A stretch of DNA of 34,139 nt, taken from assembly GCA_947177735.1 (NCBI GenBank), contig CAMWVP010000016.1:1-34139 (forward strand), in the 5' to 3' direction. Of this stretch, positions 8,205 to 16,680 are shown piece after piece. The stretch comes from an uncultured Clostridia bacterium (lineage in GTDB: Bacteria > Bacillota > Clostridia > Oscillospirales > Ruminococcaceae). The notes under the pieces are model-generated. The model was given only the letters and a program-made list of their open reading frames with translations. It did no database searches and had not been told where the DNA came from. Both the position numbers and the translations under genes were made by a program. Position 1 is the first letter of the stretch, and each line of letters begins with the position of its first letter.

Positions 8205-10568
8205 TCAAGCTTTGGCAGATTTTGGTGCTGCGGTTTTCTTTGCGGTCTTGCGCTCCTGCCACCAGATCCACAGCGGACCCGCGAGACAGAGCGATGAATA
8301 GAAGCCGACCAGCATACCTATCGCGAGCGGGATAGCAAAGGACATGATCGAAGTAACGCCTCTTGCCGCGCAGACGACAGCTATCGATACCATTGCGGTG
8401 ACGGTCGTCGCCGTAGTGATTATCGAACGCGAGAGGGTCTGGTTGATCGAGAGGTTTACGAGCTCTCTGTCGCTCGTCTTACCGCCGTGCTTCGCGCGGT
8501 TTTCGCGGAGACGGTCGTAGATGATGATCGTATTGTTAATGGAGTAGCCGAGCAGCGTCAGGATAACCGCCATAAAGTTGGAGTCGAGCGCCATGCCCGT
8601 GAACACGTACACCGCGTAGGTGATGATAACGTCATGGAGCAGGCAGCAGATAGCGATAATACCCGCGCTCCAGCCGCCTATCTTCTTGAAACGGAACGCG
8701 ATATAGATGACCAGCAGCACAAACGCGATTATTACCGCGATAAGGCAGGATACAAAGAACTGCGAGCCCGAGGACGCGGAAACGTTGGTGGTATCGATAT
8801 TCTCTATGCCGTTGTCGGGATATGCCTCGGCAAGCTTGTCCGATATGCTCTGTATCATTGCGTCGTCCATTTTCTCATCCTGCGCGAACGACAGCACAAT
8901 CGTGTTAAGATCGCCGGTGAAGCTCGTACCGGTCGTCACGGTCGCGCGGGGAGTGTTGAGAGCCTCAACGGTGGACTTGATGTCGTTGGTGTTCACATCG
9001 CCGCTGTACGAGTATGTCAGCATTGTACCGCCCTTGAAACGGATATCGACGTTCACGCCGATGATGAACGTACAAAGCACGGTCAAAGCGATAACAGCCG
9101 CGGAGATTATAACAAACACCTTTGTTTTGCCGACGAAATCGGCGTCGGTCTTTGCCTTTACGTTGATGTTCTGGACGGTGTCCTTGCCCTTTTCGGTGTC
9201 GCCCGAAAGCTCGGACTTGGAAACGCCGAACAGCGCGGGCTTTCTGAAGCACTTGAACTTGGAGAGCGATACGGTCATAAGCCTTGTTGCCCAGCAAGCC
9301 ATAATGAAGTTCATTATAACGCCCGCGAGCAGTGTGTAGCCGAACGAGTATACCGTACCCTCGGTAGTCGCGCCGAACCATGTGCCGAATACCGCCATAA
9401 GGATAAGCGCAACGATTATTACCGTGAGGTTGGAGTCGAGGATAGCCGTAAAGCCGCGCTGGAAACCGTTCTTGACTGCGCCGTCGATCGTGCGTCCCGC
9501 TTTCAGCTCCTCCTTGATGCGTTCCGCGGAGATAACGTTCGCGTCAACGCCCATACCTATCGACAGGATAATACCCGCGATACCGGGCAGCGTCAGCGAC
9601 GACGCGTTATTGAATCCGAAGAATCCCGTGATAGCCGCGAACATACCCGCGACCTGACCGGCAAGCGCGATGACCGCTACGAAGCCGGGCAGACGGTAGT
9701 AAACTATCATAAATATCGCGATGAGAATGAACGCGATAAGACCCGCGATCGCCATTGCGTCGCGCGCTCCGATACCCAGAATGGGCGAGATAGTCGAGAG
9801 CGTGTCTATCTCGAGCTTAAACGGCAGCGCGCCGCCGTTTATCTTGTTGGCGAGGTCGGAAGCCTCGGAACCGGTAAAGTTGCCCGAAATGAACGCAACG
9901 CCGTCGTTTATCTTATCGTTTACCTTCGGATAGCTTATGCAGGTGTCGTCCATCCAGATAGAGATGATATCGTTCTTAAGGCGCTCGGTCGCGTCCGCGA
10001 AAGCCGTCTTGCCGCTTTCCTTGAGCTCGAGCTTTACGACCTGCTGCTTTTCCTCGCTGTTGTACCATACCGAAGCTCTTTCAACGTCGGCGCCCGTGAG
10101 GACTATCTTTTCGAGGGTCTCTCCGGTCGGCAGCCCGTTTTCGTCGATCTCGTGCTTCTCACGGAAGGTGAGCAGCGCGGTCTCGCCGATCTCGCGCACA
10201 GCCTGCGCGGGGTCAAACGAAGTATCGCTGTTCTGCCACGGGAACTGCACGATGATAGCGTTCGTAGCCGCGTCAACATACACCTCGTAGTCGTTTATGT
10301 TTTTGTTGACCAGACGCGCCTCGATCATCGACTTGGCGCCGTTGAGGTCGTCCTCGGTGATCGCGCTTCCGTAGTCTGCGGGCGGCTTGAACGTAACGTT
10401 TACGCCGCCGCGGATATCAATGCCCCATCTGATGTCGTCAATTCCCCATACCCATGAGGTCTTTATGTCTCCGTAGTAGGTTCGTATTCCCATTGTTGAA
10501 AGCAACGTGAACACCGTGATGATGATAAAGACTATAAAGAACACGGGCTTTGTTATCTTGCTCTTCAA
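8205..10568 (-). CDS. secDF: Fused protein translocase subunit SecDF
   Basis: This is a proton-driven accessory factor of the Sec translocon that helps pull exported proteins across the membrane. The 787-aa chain is SecD followed by SecF, joined by a cytoplasmic linker near residue 455-490. The SecD half has the N-terminal helix, WGIDIRGGVNVTF, the large periplasmic-type P1 region and the motif LPGIAGIILSIGMGVDANV. The SecF half has VDIRFKGGTMLTYSYSG and the matching motif AVILTLLGYSINNTIIIYDRLREN. Twelve helices are expected. The start is a TTG at 10568 with GGAG ten bases upstream. The fusion is normal in Firmicutes. Transcription probably starts at the promoter at 10807-10835, giving a leader of about 230 nt that contains the first hairpin element. 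Confidence 0.97.
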   Translation of the reverse strand: MKSKITKPVFFIVFIIITVFTLLSTMGIRTYYGDIKTSWVWGIDDIRWGIDIRGGVNVTFKPPADYGSAITEDDLNGAKSMIEARLVNKNINDYEVYVDAATNAIIVQFPWQNSDTSFDPAQAVREIGETALLTFREKHEIDENGLPTGETLEKIVLTGADVERASVWYNSEEKQQVVKLELKESGKTAFADATERLKNDIISIWMDDTCISYPKVNDKINDGVAFISGNFTGSEASDLANKINGGALPFKLEIDTLSTISPILGIGARDAMAIAGLIAFILIAIFMIVYYRLPGFVAVIALAGQVAGMFAAITGFFGFNNASSLTLPGIAGIILSIGMGVDANVISAERIKEELKAGRTIDGAVKNGFQRGFTAILDSNLTVIIVALILMAVFGTWFGATTEGTVYSFGYTLLAGVIMNFIMACWATRLMTVSLSKFKCFRKPALFGVSKSELSGDTEKGKDTVQNINVKAKTDADFVGKTKVFVIISAAVIALTVLCTFIIGVNVDIRFKGGTMLTYSYSGDVNTNDIKSTVEALNTPRATVTTGTSFTGDLNTIVLSFAQDEKMDDAMIQSISDKLAEAYPDNGIENIDTTNVSASSGSQFFVSCLIAVIIAFVLLVIYIAFRFKKIGGWSAGIIAICCLLHDVIITYAVYVFTGMALDSNFMAVILTLLGYSINNTIIIYDRLRENRAKHGGKTSDRELVNLSINQTLSRSIITTATTVTAMVSIAVVCAARGVTSIMSFAIPLAIGMLVGFYSSLCLAGPLWIWWQERKTAKKTAAPKSAKA

Positions 10569-10627
10569 AAAACTTTCACTCCGTTTCGGTTATTTTGGAT
10601 TTCACGACAGGCATACCCTGCCATTTT

Positions 10628-10789
10628 ATACTAATCACCGTTAAAATACTTGACAAGATTTGCGGAAAGACTGCGCCTAGCGCGAGGAAAAACAACGCAG
10701 GCGTACTTTATGTACGCCAAGGAGTTTTGACGAAGCAATAGGTGCGGGATTTTCGCAAAGATGTCAAGTTTTTAATGGGTGATTAGTAT
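10628..10789. repeat. Long hairpin element copy 1, in secDF leader
   Basis: The whole 162-bp block folds on itself. Outer arms are ATACTAATCACC and its exact complement. Pairing continues with small bulges through TTAAAA, ACTTGACA and TTTGCG to a tip GGCGTAC-TTTAT-GTACGCC. It lies between the predicted secDF promoter and the secDF start. Its architecture matches the four other copies but its arm sequence is the most divergent. Confidence 0.8.
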
Positions 10790-10806
10790 TTAATCTACAT
10801 CTATCT

Positions 10807-10835
10807 ATTATAATACAAAAAAGCGAATTAGTCAA
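10807..10835 (-). promoter_or_regulatory. secDF promoter
   Basis: TTGACT, 17 nt, then consensus TATAAT on the minus strand. The predicted transcript would begin near 10800 and run through hairpin copy 1 into secDF. Confidence 0.8.
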
Positions 10836-10886
10836 GGGCATTTTATACTTTTAATATGTATTTTTTATGAAAATGTACTTTTCCAC

Positions 10887-10915
10887 TTGATTTGTGAGCC
10901 GATATGTGGTAAAAT
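10887..10915 (+). promoter_or_regulatory. Promoter of the DUF2339-like gene
   Basis: TTGATT, 17 nt, then TAAAAT on the plus strand. The predicted start of transcription, near 10921-10923, coincides with the left edge of hairpin copy 2. Confidence 0.7.
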
Positions 10916-10919
10916 TAAA

Positions 10920-11088
10920 CTAGAGCGTGTTCACATTAACGCTCAACGCCCGTCTTTCGGCGGATTTTCCGCATAACTTCGTTGAAAATTCTTGAAGTAC
11001 ATACAGTACATCTGCGAATTTTCGCCTCGTTCTGCGAAAAAATCCGCTACGAAATCCGAACATTTCGGTTAATGTGAACACGCTCTAG
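10920..11088. repeat. Long hairpin element copy 2, leader of DUF2339-like gene
   Basis: This 169-bp element has perfect 21-nt outer arms (CTAGAGCGTGTTCACATTAAC and complement) and a tip GTAC-ATACA-GTAC. It is in reverse orientation relative to copies 3 and 5, with which its interior shares long stretches such as CGGATTTCG, GCCGAAAGACG and GCGTTGAGCG. It fills almost the whole predicted 5' leader; the ribosome site follows 23 nt later. Confidence 0.88.
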
Positions 11089-11121
11089 GATATTATGGCA
11101 GTCCGCGAAAAAGGAGTTACT

Positions 11122-13134
11122 ATGAACGGTTTCAATAACGATCCAAACAACAATCGGGGCAATCCCGTGCAGCCTGTTCAGCCGCAAAAGGGCGCGGTGT
11201 CGGGCGGCGAGATGTTCGTCGGGATAAACCTGCTCAGCAAGATAGGCGTTGTCTTTATCATAATCGGCATTATCGCGTTCTCGGCGGCGTCCGAGGGAAT
11301 CCTGCACGTCGGGATAAGACTGGCGCTGGTTATAGCGCTGGGTTTCCTTATGCTCGGCGTGGGGGAGCTGTTCTATCGGAAAGGTTCGCACGTATTCGCA
11401 AGCGCGCTCATCTTCGGCGGCGTGGCGGAGCTGTTTATCTGTTCGCTGATCGGCTATCACGGCTTTGATATACTCAGCGAAGGAGCGGCTCTCGGAGTTT
11501 CCGCGGGAGCAGCGGCGATAGGCATACTGCTCTCGGCGAGGTACAAGTCTCAGGGTCTGCTCATCGTGACGGTGATCTCCGCGGCGCTTCCGCTGCTGTT
11601 CATCAATTTCGGCTACGTGGTGTTCTGCATTGCGGCGGTCTATCTGGTCGCCGTGCACGGCGCTGTTGCAGTGCTTGCGAGACATAACGGCTACACTGCC
11701 GCCTTTATGACGGGGATCATTACGGCAATGCTTGAACCGTATATGCTTGGCAGTCCCTCTATGAGCGTTGCCGCTGCCGGCTCGTCGAAGTATGCCATTA
11801 TCGTCAATGTGCTGTGCATTATATGCTGCGCGGTGTGCTACGGCGGAGGGCTGCTGCTCAACGCCGTGCAGGAATTTGGCAGGCTGTCCGTCACCGAGAC
11901 CGTCGAGCTCTGCTTGATAGTGGGGGCGGCTGTAATAGGCGCGGATTTCCCCATCATGTTCAGCATAGGCAGACTGGAGGCGGCTGTGGCGCTGCTTATG
12001 CTGGCGGTGATCTTCATTATTCTGGCGTTGCTTTTCTCGATGCGCTTCGGCGACGACGGCTCGGCGGTGAACGTCCTGTTCAACTTCTTCTTCATCTCGA
12101 CCGTATTGGCGGTTTTTGATTTTCCCTTCGCGCAGTATGTGATATATGTGATACTGCATATATTTGCGGCAGGGGTGCTTATTGCGGGTCTGATATTTGA
12201 GCGCCGCCTGTTCAGGGGCTGGGGATACGCGCTCATAGCTTTATCGGAGATCATCTTCTTCGGCGTGCTGATACTCAATCACGAGATGGGTCAGCGGCTG
12301 TTCGCGATAATCGTCAATCTCATACTCTGGTTCGGTATTATGGCGGTGTTTATCATCAAAGACAAGCACGAGAACAATCTGTTCCGCGCTTACACGCTGG
12401 CGGCGTTTCTCAACGCGGGAATGCTCTGTTCCGACACGATAACACGCTATCTCGTCGACCTGCTCGGCGCGGGCGAGGTCTGGTCGAACCCCGCGGCGAA
12501 GCTGACATTCTCGGCGCTGTTGTGCACCGTGCCGTGGCTGATATTGGGCTTCGTGGTCGGAAGATTCAAGTATATGAAAACATGGGGAATGGTCTCGTCG
12601 TTCATGTTGTACGGCATCGGGCTGATCTGCCTGCTTGTCGCGAACAGCATTGACAGTATGAACCGCGCTATGCTTTCGACGCATAAGCTCGGCATAGCGG
12701 CAGTCATAGTCACGATAGCCGTAAACGTCGCGTCTGTGCTGACGGTGCTTGATATGACCGCGCAGATAAGCAGCCGCGCCCCGAAGTTCACAAAGGCGGT
12801 CGGACTTATCGTTTCGGGCTATGCGCTGCTCACGCTGACGACTATTCTCGGTACCAACAATTACGTGAAATTCACGAGCTATATAATAAGTATACTTTAC
12901 ATCGCAATGGCGGCGGTTTGGATCGTTATCGGCTTTAAGAAGCTGAACGCGCTGCTGAGGAGGTTCGGGCTGGCGTTGGCGCTGCTGTCGTCGGCGAAGC
13001 TGTTCCTGTTTGACTTCTCCAATATCAGCAATATGGGCAGAACGCTGTTGTTCATAGGATTTGGTATCACTTTGCTGTGCATTGCGTTCGGGTATGCGAT
13101 CGCCGAGAAGCGGCTGAAGGACAAGGGATTGTAA
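11122..13134 (+). CDS. DUF2339-like polytopic membrane protein
   Basis: This is a large hydrophobic protein of 670 aa with perhaps 18-20 membrane helices and a short Asn/Pro/Gln-rich cytoplasmic N-terminus (DPNNNRGNPVQPVQPQ). The repeated short helices and the segment LLSKIGVVFIIIGIIAFSAA resemble DUF2339 membrane proteins, whose function is not established. The C-terminal part (IGFKKLNALLRRFGLALALL, then SAKLFLFDFSNISNMGRTLL) is characteristic of that group. AAGGAG six bases before the ATG at 11122 fixes the start; the ORF track begins nine codons earlier without a ribosome site. It is divergent from secDF and followed 44 nt later by the PHP phosphatase gene. Confidence 0.85.
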   Translation: MNGFNNDPNNNRGNPVQPVQPQKGAVSGGEMFVGINLLSKIGVVFIIIGIIAFSAASEGILHVGIRLALVIALGFLMLGVGELFYRKGSHVFASALIFGGVAELFICSLIGYHGFDILSEGAALGVSAGAAAIGILLSARYKSQGLLIVTVISAALPLLFINFGYVVFCIAAVYLVAVHGAVAVLARHNGYTAAFMTGIITAMLEPYMLGSPSMSVAAAGSSKYAIIVNVLCIICCAVCYGGGLLLNAVQEFGRLSVTETVELCLIVGAAVIGADFPIMFSIGRLEAAVALLMLAVIFIILALLFSMRFGDDGSAVNVLFNFFFISTVLAVFDFPFAQYVIYVILHIFAAGVLIAGLIFERRLFRGWGYALIALSEIIFFGVLILNHEMGQRLFAIIVNLILWFGIMAVFIIKDKHENNLFRAYTLAAFLNAGMLCSDTITRYLVDLLGAGEVWSNPAAKLTFSALLCTVPWLILGFVVGRFKYMKTWGMVSSFMLYGIGLICLLVANSIDSMNRAMLSTHKLGIAAVIVTIAVNVASVLTVLDMTAQISSRAPKFTKAVGLIVSGYALLTLTTILGTNNYVKFTSYIISILYIAMAAVWIVIGFKKLNALLRRFGLALALLSSAKLFLFDFSNISNMGRTLLFIGFGITLLCIAFGYAIAEKRLKDKGL

Positions 13135-13178
13135 CCCGGGGTCAAGTTCGGATTTACCCTAAGTTAAAAGGAGAAAAT

Positions 13179-13976
13179 ATGATCACCGCCGATTTCCACA
13201 CGCATTCATCCTTTTCCTCCGACAGCACCGAGCCGCTGCTTGAAATGGCCGGTGCCGCTGCCGAAAAGGGCTTGAAAACCATCTGTCTCACCGAGCACTT
13301 TGACCCGGACTATCCCGGGGGCGAATTCCTGCTCGACACAGCGGCGTACCGCGCGGAGCTTATGCGCGTCCGTGAGGCGCTTTCCGGGCGCGTCGAGGTA
13401 CTGTTCGGGGTCGAGCTCGGGATAATGGACTACCTCGCGCCCAAGCTCGCCGAATACGCCGGAGAGTGGGATTTCGACTTCATCATCGGTTCGTCACATC
13501 TCGTCGACGGCAAAGACCCGTATTATCCAGAATACTTTGAATCGCTCGGCAGCCGAAACGGTATACTGCGCTACTTCGAGAGCATTCTCGCCAACGTCCG
13601 CGCGTTTGACGGGTACGATGTTTACGGACATCTTGACTATGTGGTGCGCTACTCGCCCGAGAGGAGCTACGAACCTCTCGATTACCGCGAGATGATCGAC
13701 GAGATACTTAAGGCGATAATCGCGCGCGGAAAGGGTATTGAGGTGAACACGGCGGGGGTCGGCAAGATCGGCTATCCCCACCCGAACGCGTTTATACTGC
13801 ATCGCTACAAGGAACTCGGCGGGGAGCTGATCACGGTCGGCTCGGACGCCCACGACCGGACGCGCGTCGCCGCCGATTTCGACAGGGCGCAGGCGGCGCT
13901 TGAAGCGGCGGGTTTTGACTATTACAATGTGTTCCGCGGGAGGAAAGCCGAGTTTGTTAAATTTCAGACAAATTGA
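13179..13976 (+). CDS. PHP-domain histidinol-phosphatase family protein
   Basis: This is a metal-dependent phosphatase of the HisK/HisJ type; in that family the reaction is histidinol phosphate to histidinol, but no other his gene is in view. Metal-binding motifs are visible in order: DFHTHS near residue 5, TEHFD near 40, GSSH near 105, GHLDYVVRY near 150 and GSDAH near 225. The 265-aa length fits. The start is the ATG at 13179 with AAGGAG seven bases upstream; the longer ORF in the track extends back into the membrane gene and is not needed. It may be co-transcribed with the DUF2339-like gene. Confidence 0.88.
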   Translation: MITADFHTHSSFSSDSTEPLLEMAGAAAEKGLKTICLTEHFDPDYPGGEFLLDTAAYRAELMRVREALSGRVEVLFGVELGIMDYLAPKLAEYAGEWDFDFIIGSSHLVDGKDPYYPEYFESLGSRNGILRYFESILANVRAFDGYDVYGHLDYVVRYSPERSYEPLDYREMIDEILKAIIARGKGIEVNTAGVGKIGYPHPNAFILHRYKELGGELITVGSDAHDRTRVAADFDRAQAALEAAGFDYYNVFRGRKAEFVKFQTN

Positions 13977-14053
13977 CCCGCTGAAATTTCTCCCTTGTAA
14001 CTCAAAATCACTGTTGATTTTCGTGAAAAGTATCTAAAAATTGCCTTAACTAC

Positions 14054-14082
14054 TTGCAAATTTTTAAATAATATGTTAAAAT
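14054..14082 (+). promoter_or_regulatory. hpf promoter
   Basis: TTGCAA, 17 nt, then TAAAAT, about 50 nt before the hpf start codon in an AT-rich gap. The 157-nt gap 13977-14133 holds nothing else that I can identify. Confidence 0.7.
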
Positions 14083-14133
14083 AAGTTAAGAGACAAACTG
14101 TCTCACTCTAACAAACGGAAGGAATGAGTTATC

Positions 14134-14652
14134 ATGAAGGTTACCATTACCGCAAAGAAGCTTAATATCTCGCAGTCGTTCACCGACTACGCGGAGAAGA
14201 AGCTCAACGCAAAGCTGGACAGATTTTTCCCCGAGGAGGCGGAGGCGAAGATCACCTTAGCGGAACGCCGCGATCTGATCATTCTCGAGCTTACCGTAAA
14301 ATATAACGGCATGATCTGCCGTGCGGAGCAGACCGCAAAAGACAAGAACGACGCGCTCGACGTGACCATCGACCGCATTATACGTCAGATCAGAAAGCAA
14401 AAGACCAAGATCGAAAAGAACCTGCGCGCGGATGCGTTCGCGGGGCTTGCTCCCGAGGACGAGGAGTCGAGCTACGAGGTCATCAGAGAAAAGACCTTCC
14501 TGCTCCGTCCGATGACCGTGGACGAGGCGATCCTGCAAATGAACCTGCTCGACCACACGTTCTTTATGTTCAAGAACGCCGACACGGGTGCCGTAAACGT
14601 CGTATACAAGCGCGACGAGGGCAACTACGCGGTGCTTGTTCCCGAGGAATGA
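14134..14652 (+). CDS. hpf: Long-form ribosome hibernation promoting factor
   Basis: This protein binds the 30S subunit and drives dimerisation of ribosomes into inactive 100S particles in slow growth. The N-terminal domain (about 1-100) has the HPF/YfiA fold signature KVTITAKKLNISQSFTDYAEKKL and a basic helix RIIRQIRKQKTKIEKNLR. The C-terminal dimerisation domain (about 115-172) has IREKTFLLRPMTVDEAILQM, HTFFMFKNADTGAVNVVYKR and ends YAVLVPEE. The 172-aa length is typical of the long form in Firmicutes. It has its own promoter and a terminator after it, so it is probably monocistronic. Stationary-phase control is expected from the family but not visible here. Confidence 0.97.
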   Translation: MKVTITAKKLNISQSFTDYAEKKLNAKLDRFFPEEAEAKITLAERRDLIILELTVKYNGMICRAEQTAKDKNDALDVTIDRIIRQIRKQKTKIEKNLRADAFAGLAPEDEESSYEVIREKTFLLRPMTVDEAILQMNLLDHTFFMFKNADTGAVNVVYKRDEGNYAVLVPEE

Positions 14653-14660
14653 TCGAATGT

Positions 14661-14775
14661 TCCCCCGTTCCTAAAGAACGTGCGGTGTAGAAGTATTGCG
14701 GTGTCGAGTGAAAACGCTTGTCACCGCAATTTTCTGTGAAACGGCAAAAAAGGCATTGCCTTTAGGAATTGGGGA
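14661..14775. repeat. Outer inverted repeat around the hpf terminator
   Basis: TCCCCCGTTCCTAAAG and CTTTAGGAATTGGGGA are near-complementary (two mismatches) and enclose the hpf terminator hairpin. It is a nested fold-back of about 115 bp. It resembles the long hairpin elements in plan but lacks the GTAC-N5-GTAC tip, so I keep it separate. Confidence 0.5.
14695..14733 (+). terminator. hpf terminator
   Basis: ATTGCGGTG and CACCGCAAT form the stem, extended by a wobble-paired GAGTG-AAAA-CGCTT top, followed by TTTT less the first base. It lies 43 nt past the hpf stop. Confidence 0.7.
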
Positions 14776-14793
14776 TAGTTGCAAGGAGTGGCT

Positions 14794-15306
14794 ATGACTG
14801 TTTCGGAGAAAAACGCGCTCGGACGGGTGCTGATGATATCGCGCGAGGCGTATAAAGCGATTCCCGCAAACGGCGCGGAAAACCCCGCGGCGCTGCTTGA
14901 CGGGCTGTCGGCGGTCTTGTCGCACGTCAACGACCCGAAAAAGCCGATCGCCAAGCTGCTCGGCAATTTAAAGCGTGATATCAGGCTGAAAAACAAGAAT
15001 TTTTACGGCTCCGTGCAGTTGTATTTTTCCAAGCTCTATCCCGCGCCGGGGTTTGATTTCGACAAGGCGGTGAAGCATATCCCCGCGTTCATTCTCGGCA
15101 ACGATAAGATATGCGCTAAAGTCGTGCAGGGGCAGCGCGACCGCGTTGAAGCGATGTGCGACGCTATGAAGAGCTATCCGGGGTTTCTGTTCGGTGAGTT
15201 CGAGGCGCTTTCCGATAAGCAGTTTTACGATCTGGTTTTCGGGTTTTATCCCAAGATATACGGCGAGGATTTTATCGGGGAGATGAAAGGGTTGTTTGAA
15301 GATTGA
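14794..15306 (+). CDS. Hypothetical 170-aa soluble protein
   Basis: I do not recognise this protein. AAGGAG five bases before the ATG at 14794 gives a 170-aa product; the ORF track begins five codons earlier at a TTG inside the ribosome site. It is soluble, basic in the middle (LGNLKRDIRLKNKNFYGSVQLYFSKLYP) and has no signal peptide. Its aromatic-rich C-terminus is YDLVFGFYPKIYGEDFIGEM. The next gene starts 27 nt after it, so the two may be co-transcribed. Codon use and third-position GC look like its neighbours, which supports a real gene. Confidence 0.75.
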   Translation: MTVSEKNALGRVLMISREAYKAIPANGAENPAALLDGLSAVLSHVNDPKKPIAKLLGNLKRDIRLKNKNFYGSVQLYFSKLYPAPGFDFDKAVKHIPAFILGNDKICAKVVQGQRDRVEAMCDAMKSYPGFLFGEFEALSDKQFYDLVFGFYPKIYGEDFIGEMKGLFED

Positions 15307-15332
15307 AACGCTTTGTTGTATATAAGGAGCAC

Positions 15333-15824
15333 ATGATGAAAAAGGCAATGCTTTCTTTGGCGACAGTGTTATTAACATTAAGCCTTACCGCATGTCAAAA
15401 GACCTATGAAACACCCGAGGCTCTGGTCGAGCAGGCTCGGGCGGGTTTTTCCGATAGGGAGACAGAGATCAAATATGCGGGGCGGTGCGACAGAGATACT
15501 TCTGCGCTATTGTGGTTCATTTCTGGCGGTGAAACGGAGGGATATCAGTATATCCCGCTGGAGTGTACCGTTAGGGATGGCGGACTTGTATTTGAACGCA
15601 GCTTTAAGGCGATGGAGCGCGGCGTTGATATTGCAGTAATGCAATGGCGCGATGGTTACAGCTTTCTTATCAATAACGAAAGCTGTCATGTGTTGAAGAT
15701 CACAGACGGTTTGGGAACGCATGAGCTTGCCGTGGACGAATATCCGTACATTTGGTATAACGAAACCCTGCCGTTGGAATATGTGTTCCTGGACGAAAAC
15801 GGAAACGAATTGCGGAGCTTTTAG
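15333..15824 (+). CDS. Small predicted lipoprotein
   Basis: This 163-aa exported protein of unknown function has a clear lipoprotein signal: MMKKAM, a hydrophobic stretch, then LSLTAC with the modified Cys near residue 21. The mature part has a charged helix (EALVEQARAGF), then a beta-rich region with GGETEGYQYIPLECTVRDGG and YIWYNETLPLEYVFLDENG. AAGGAG three bases before the first ATG at 15333 sets the start; a second ATG follows at once and is equally possible. The ORF track's longer start overlaps the preceding gene and lacks a ribosome site. It is 13 nt upstream of the uridine phosphorylase reading frame. Confidence 0.8.
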   Translation: MMKKAMLSLATVLLTLSLTACQKTYETPEALVEQARAGFSDRETEIKYAGRCDRDTSALLWFISGGETEGYQYIPLECTVRDGGLVFERSFKAMERGVDIAVMQWRDGYSFLINNESCHVLKITDGLGTHELAVDEYPYIWYNETLPLEYVFLDENGNELRSF

Positions 15825-15837
15825 ATAAGGAGTTAAT

Positions 15838-16680
15838 ATGGCTACAATAATGAACGAAAACGAACGGTTCCATCTGAAGATCAAGAACGACGACGTTGGA
15901 AGATACGTCATTCTCCCGGGCGACCCGGGGCGCGTTCCGAAGATCGCGGAGTATCTGGATAACGCCGTGCAGATCGCGCAGAACCGTGAATACAACATCT
16001 ACACGGGCTATCTGAAAGGCGAAAAGGTGAGCGTATGCTCGACGGGTATCGGAGGGCCGTCAGCGGCTATCGCCGTCGAGGAGCTTATCGACAGCGGCGC
16101 GGATACGTTTATCCGCGTAGGAACGAGCGGCGGTATCGATCTGACGGTGTTCGGCGGCGATCTGATAATCGCCGAGGCGGCTATCCGCGCGGAGGGCACG
16201 AGCTACTAGTATCTGCCGCAGGGCTATCCGTCGATCGCGGACTTTGAGGTAACTACCGCGCTTGTACAAGCGGCAAAGGAGCTTTCGGGAAACGAGCCGG
16301 GGCAGAAATATCACGTCGGCGTGGTTCACTCGAAAGACAGCTTCTACGGCGAGGTGAACCCCGACGGTTCCGCCGTCGGCGAGAACATCAAGTCGCGCTG
16401 GGAGAGCTATGCTAAGTGCGGCTGCCTTACCTCGGAAATGGAGTGCGCGGCGATCTACGCGGTAGGCTTGGTGAGGAGCGTGTTCCCGAAGAAGATACGC
16501 TGCGGCGGCGTGCTGACGGCGCTCTGGAACGCCGAGCGCTCCAAGCGGAATATGCCCGACACCATCACCAATGATTCCACGCGCGGCATAAAGTGCGCTG
16601 TAAGAGCGGTCGAGCTGCTTATCGAACAGGACAAGGCGGCGTACAACGAGTTTATGGACAAGATACACGACGGCAGATGA
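15838..16680 (+). pseudogene. udp: Uridine phosphorylase, interrupted by an in-frame TAG
   Basis: The reading frame encodes a nucleoside phosphorylase that would split uridine with phosphate into uracil and ribose-1-phosphate. The N-terminal part has [33 protein letters not shown] and RVGTSGGI (phosphate and ribose binding). The C-terminal part has GVVHSKDSFYGE and SEMECAAIYAVG (active-site Met-Glu). A TAG at 16207-16209, codon 124, stops it between SY and YLPQGYPS; without it the frame runs on intact for 280 aa, the family's usual length. A CAG to TAG change would explain it. Both halves keep their conserved residues, so the lesion is recent, or a sequencing error, or read through. TAG ends other genes here, so it is not reassigned. 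RBS AAGGAG is present. Confidence 0.9.

Noticed and set aside
8487-10457. 656-aa plus-strand ORF
   Set aside because: It is antisense to secDF and very rich in Arg, His and Asp, as expected for a shadow frame.
11047-12159. 370-aa minus-strand ORF
   Set aside because: It is antisense to the membrane protein gene and made of Arg/Gln/His-rich shadow sequence starting in hairpin copy 2.
14661-14775. Sixth copy of the hairpin family at hpf
   Set aside because: It is a fold-back of similar size, but the tip is an ordinary terminator without GTAC-N5-GTAC and the interior does not align.
16207-16209. TAG recoded as an amino acid genome-wide
   Set aside because: TAG ends other genes here (for example 15824, 20457, 22436 and the HAD gene), so reassignment is not supported.
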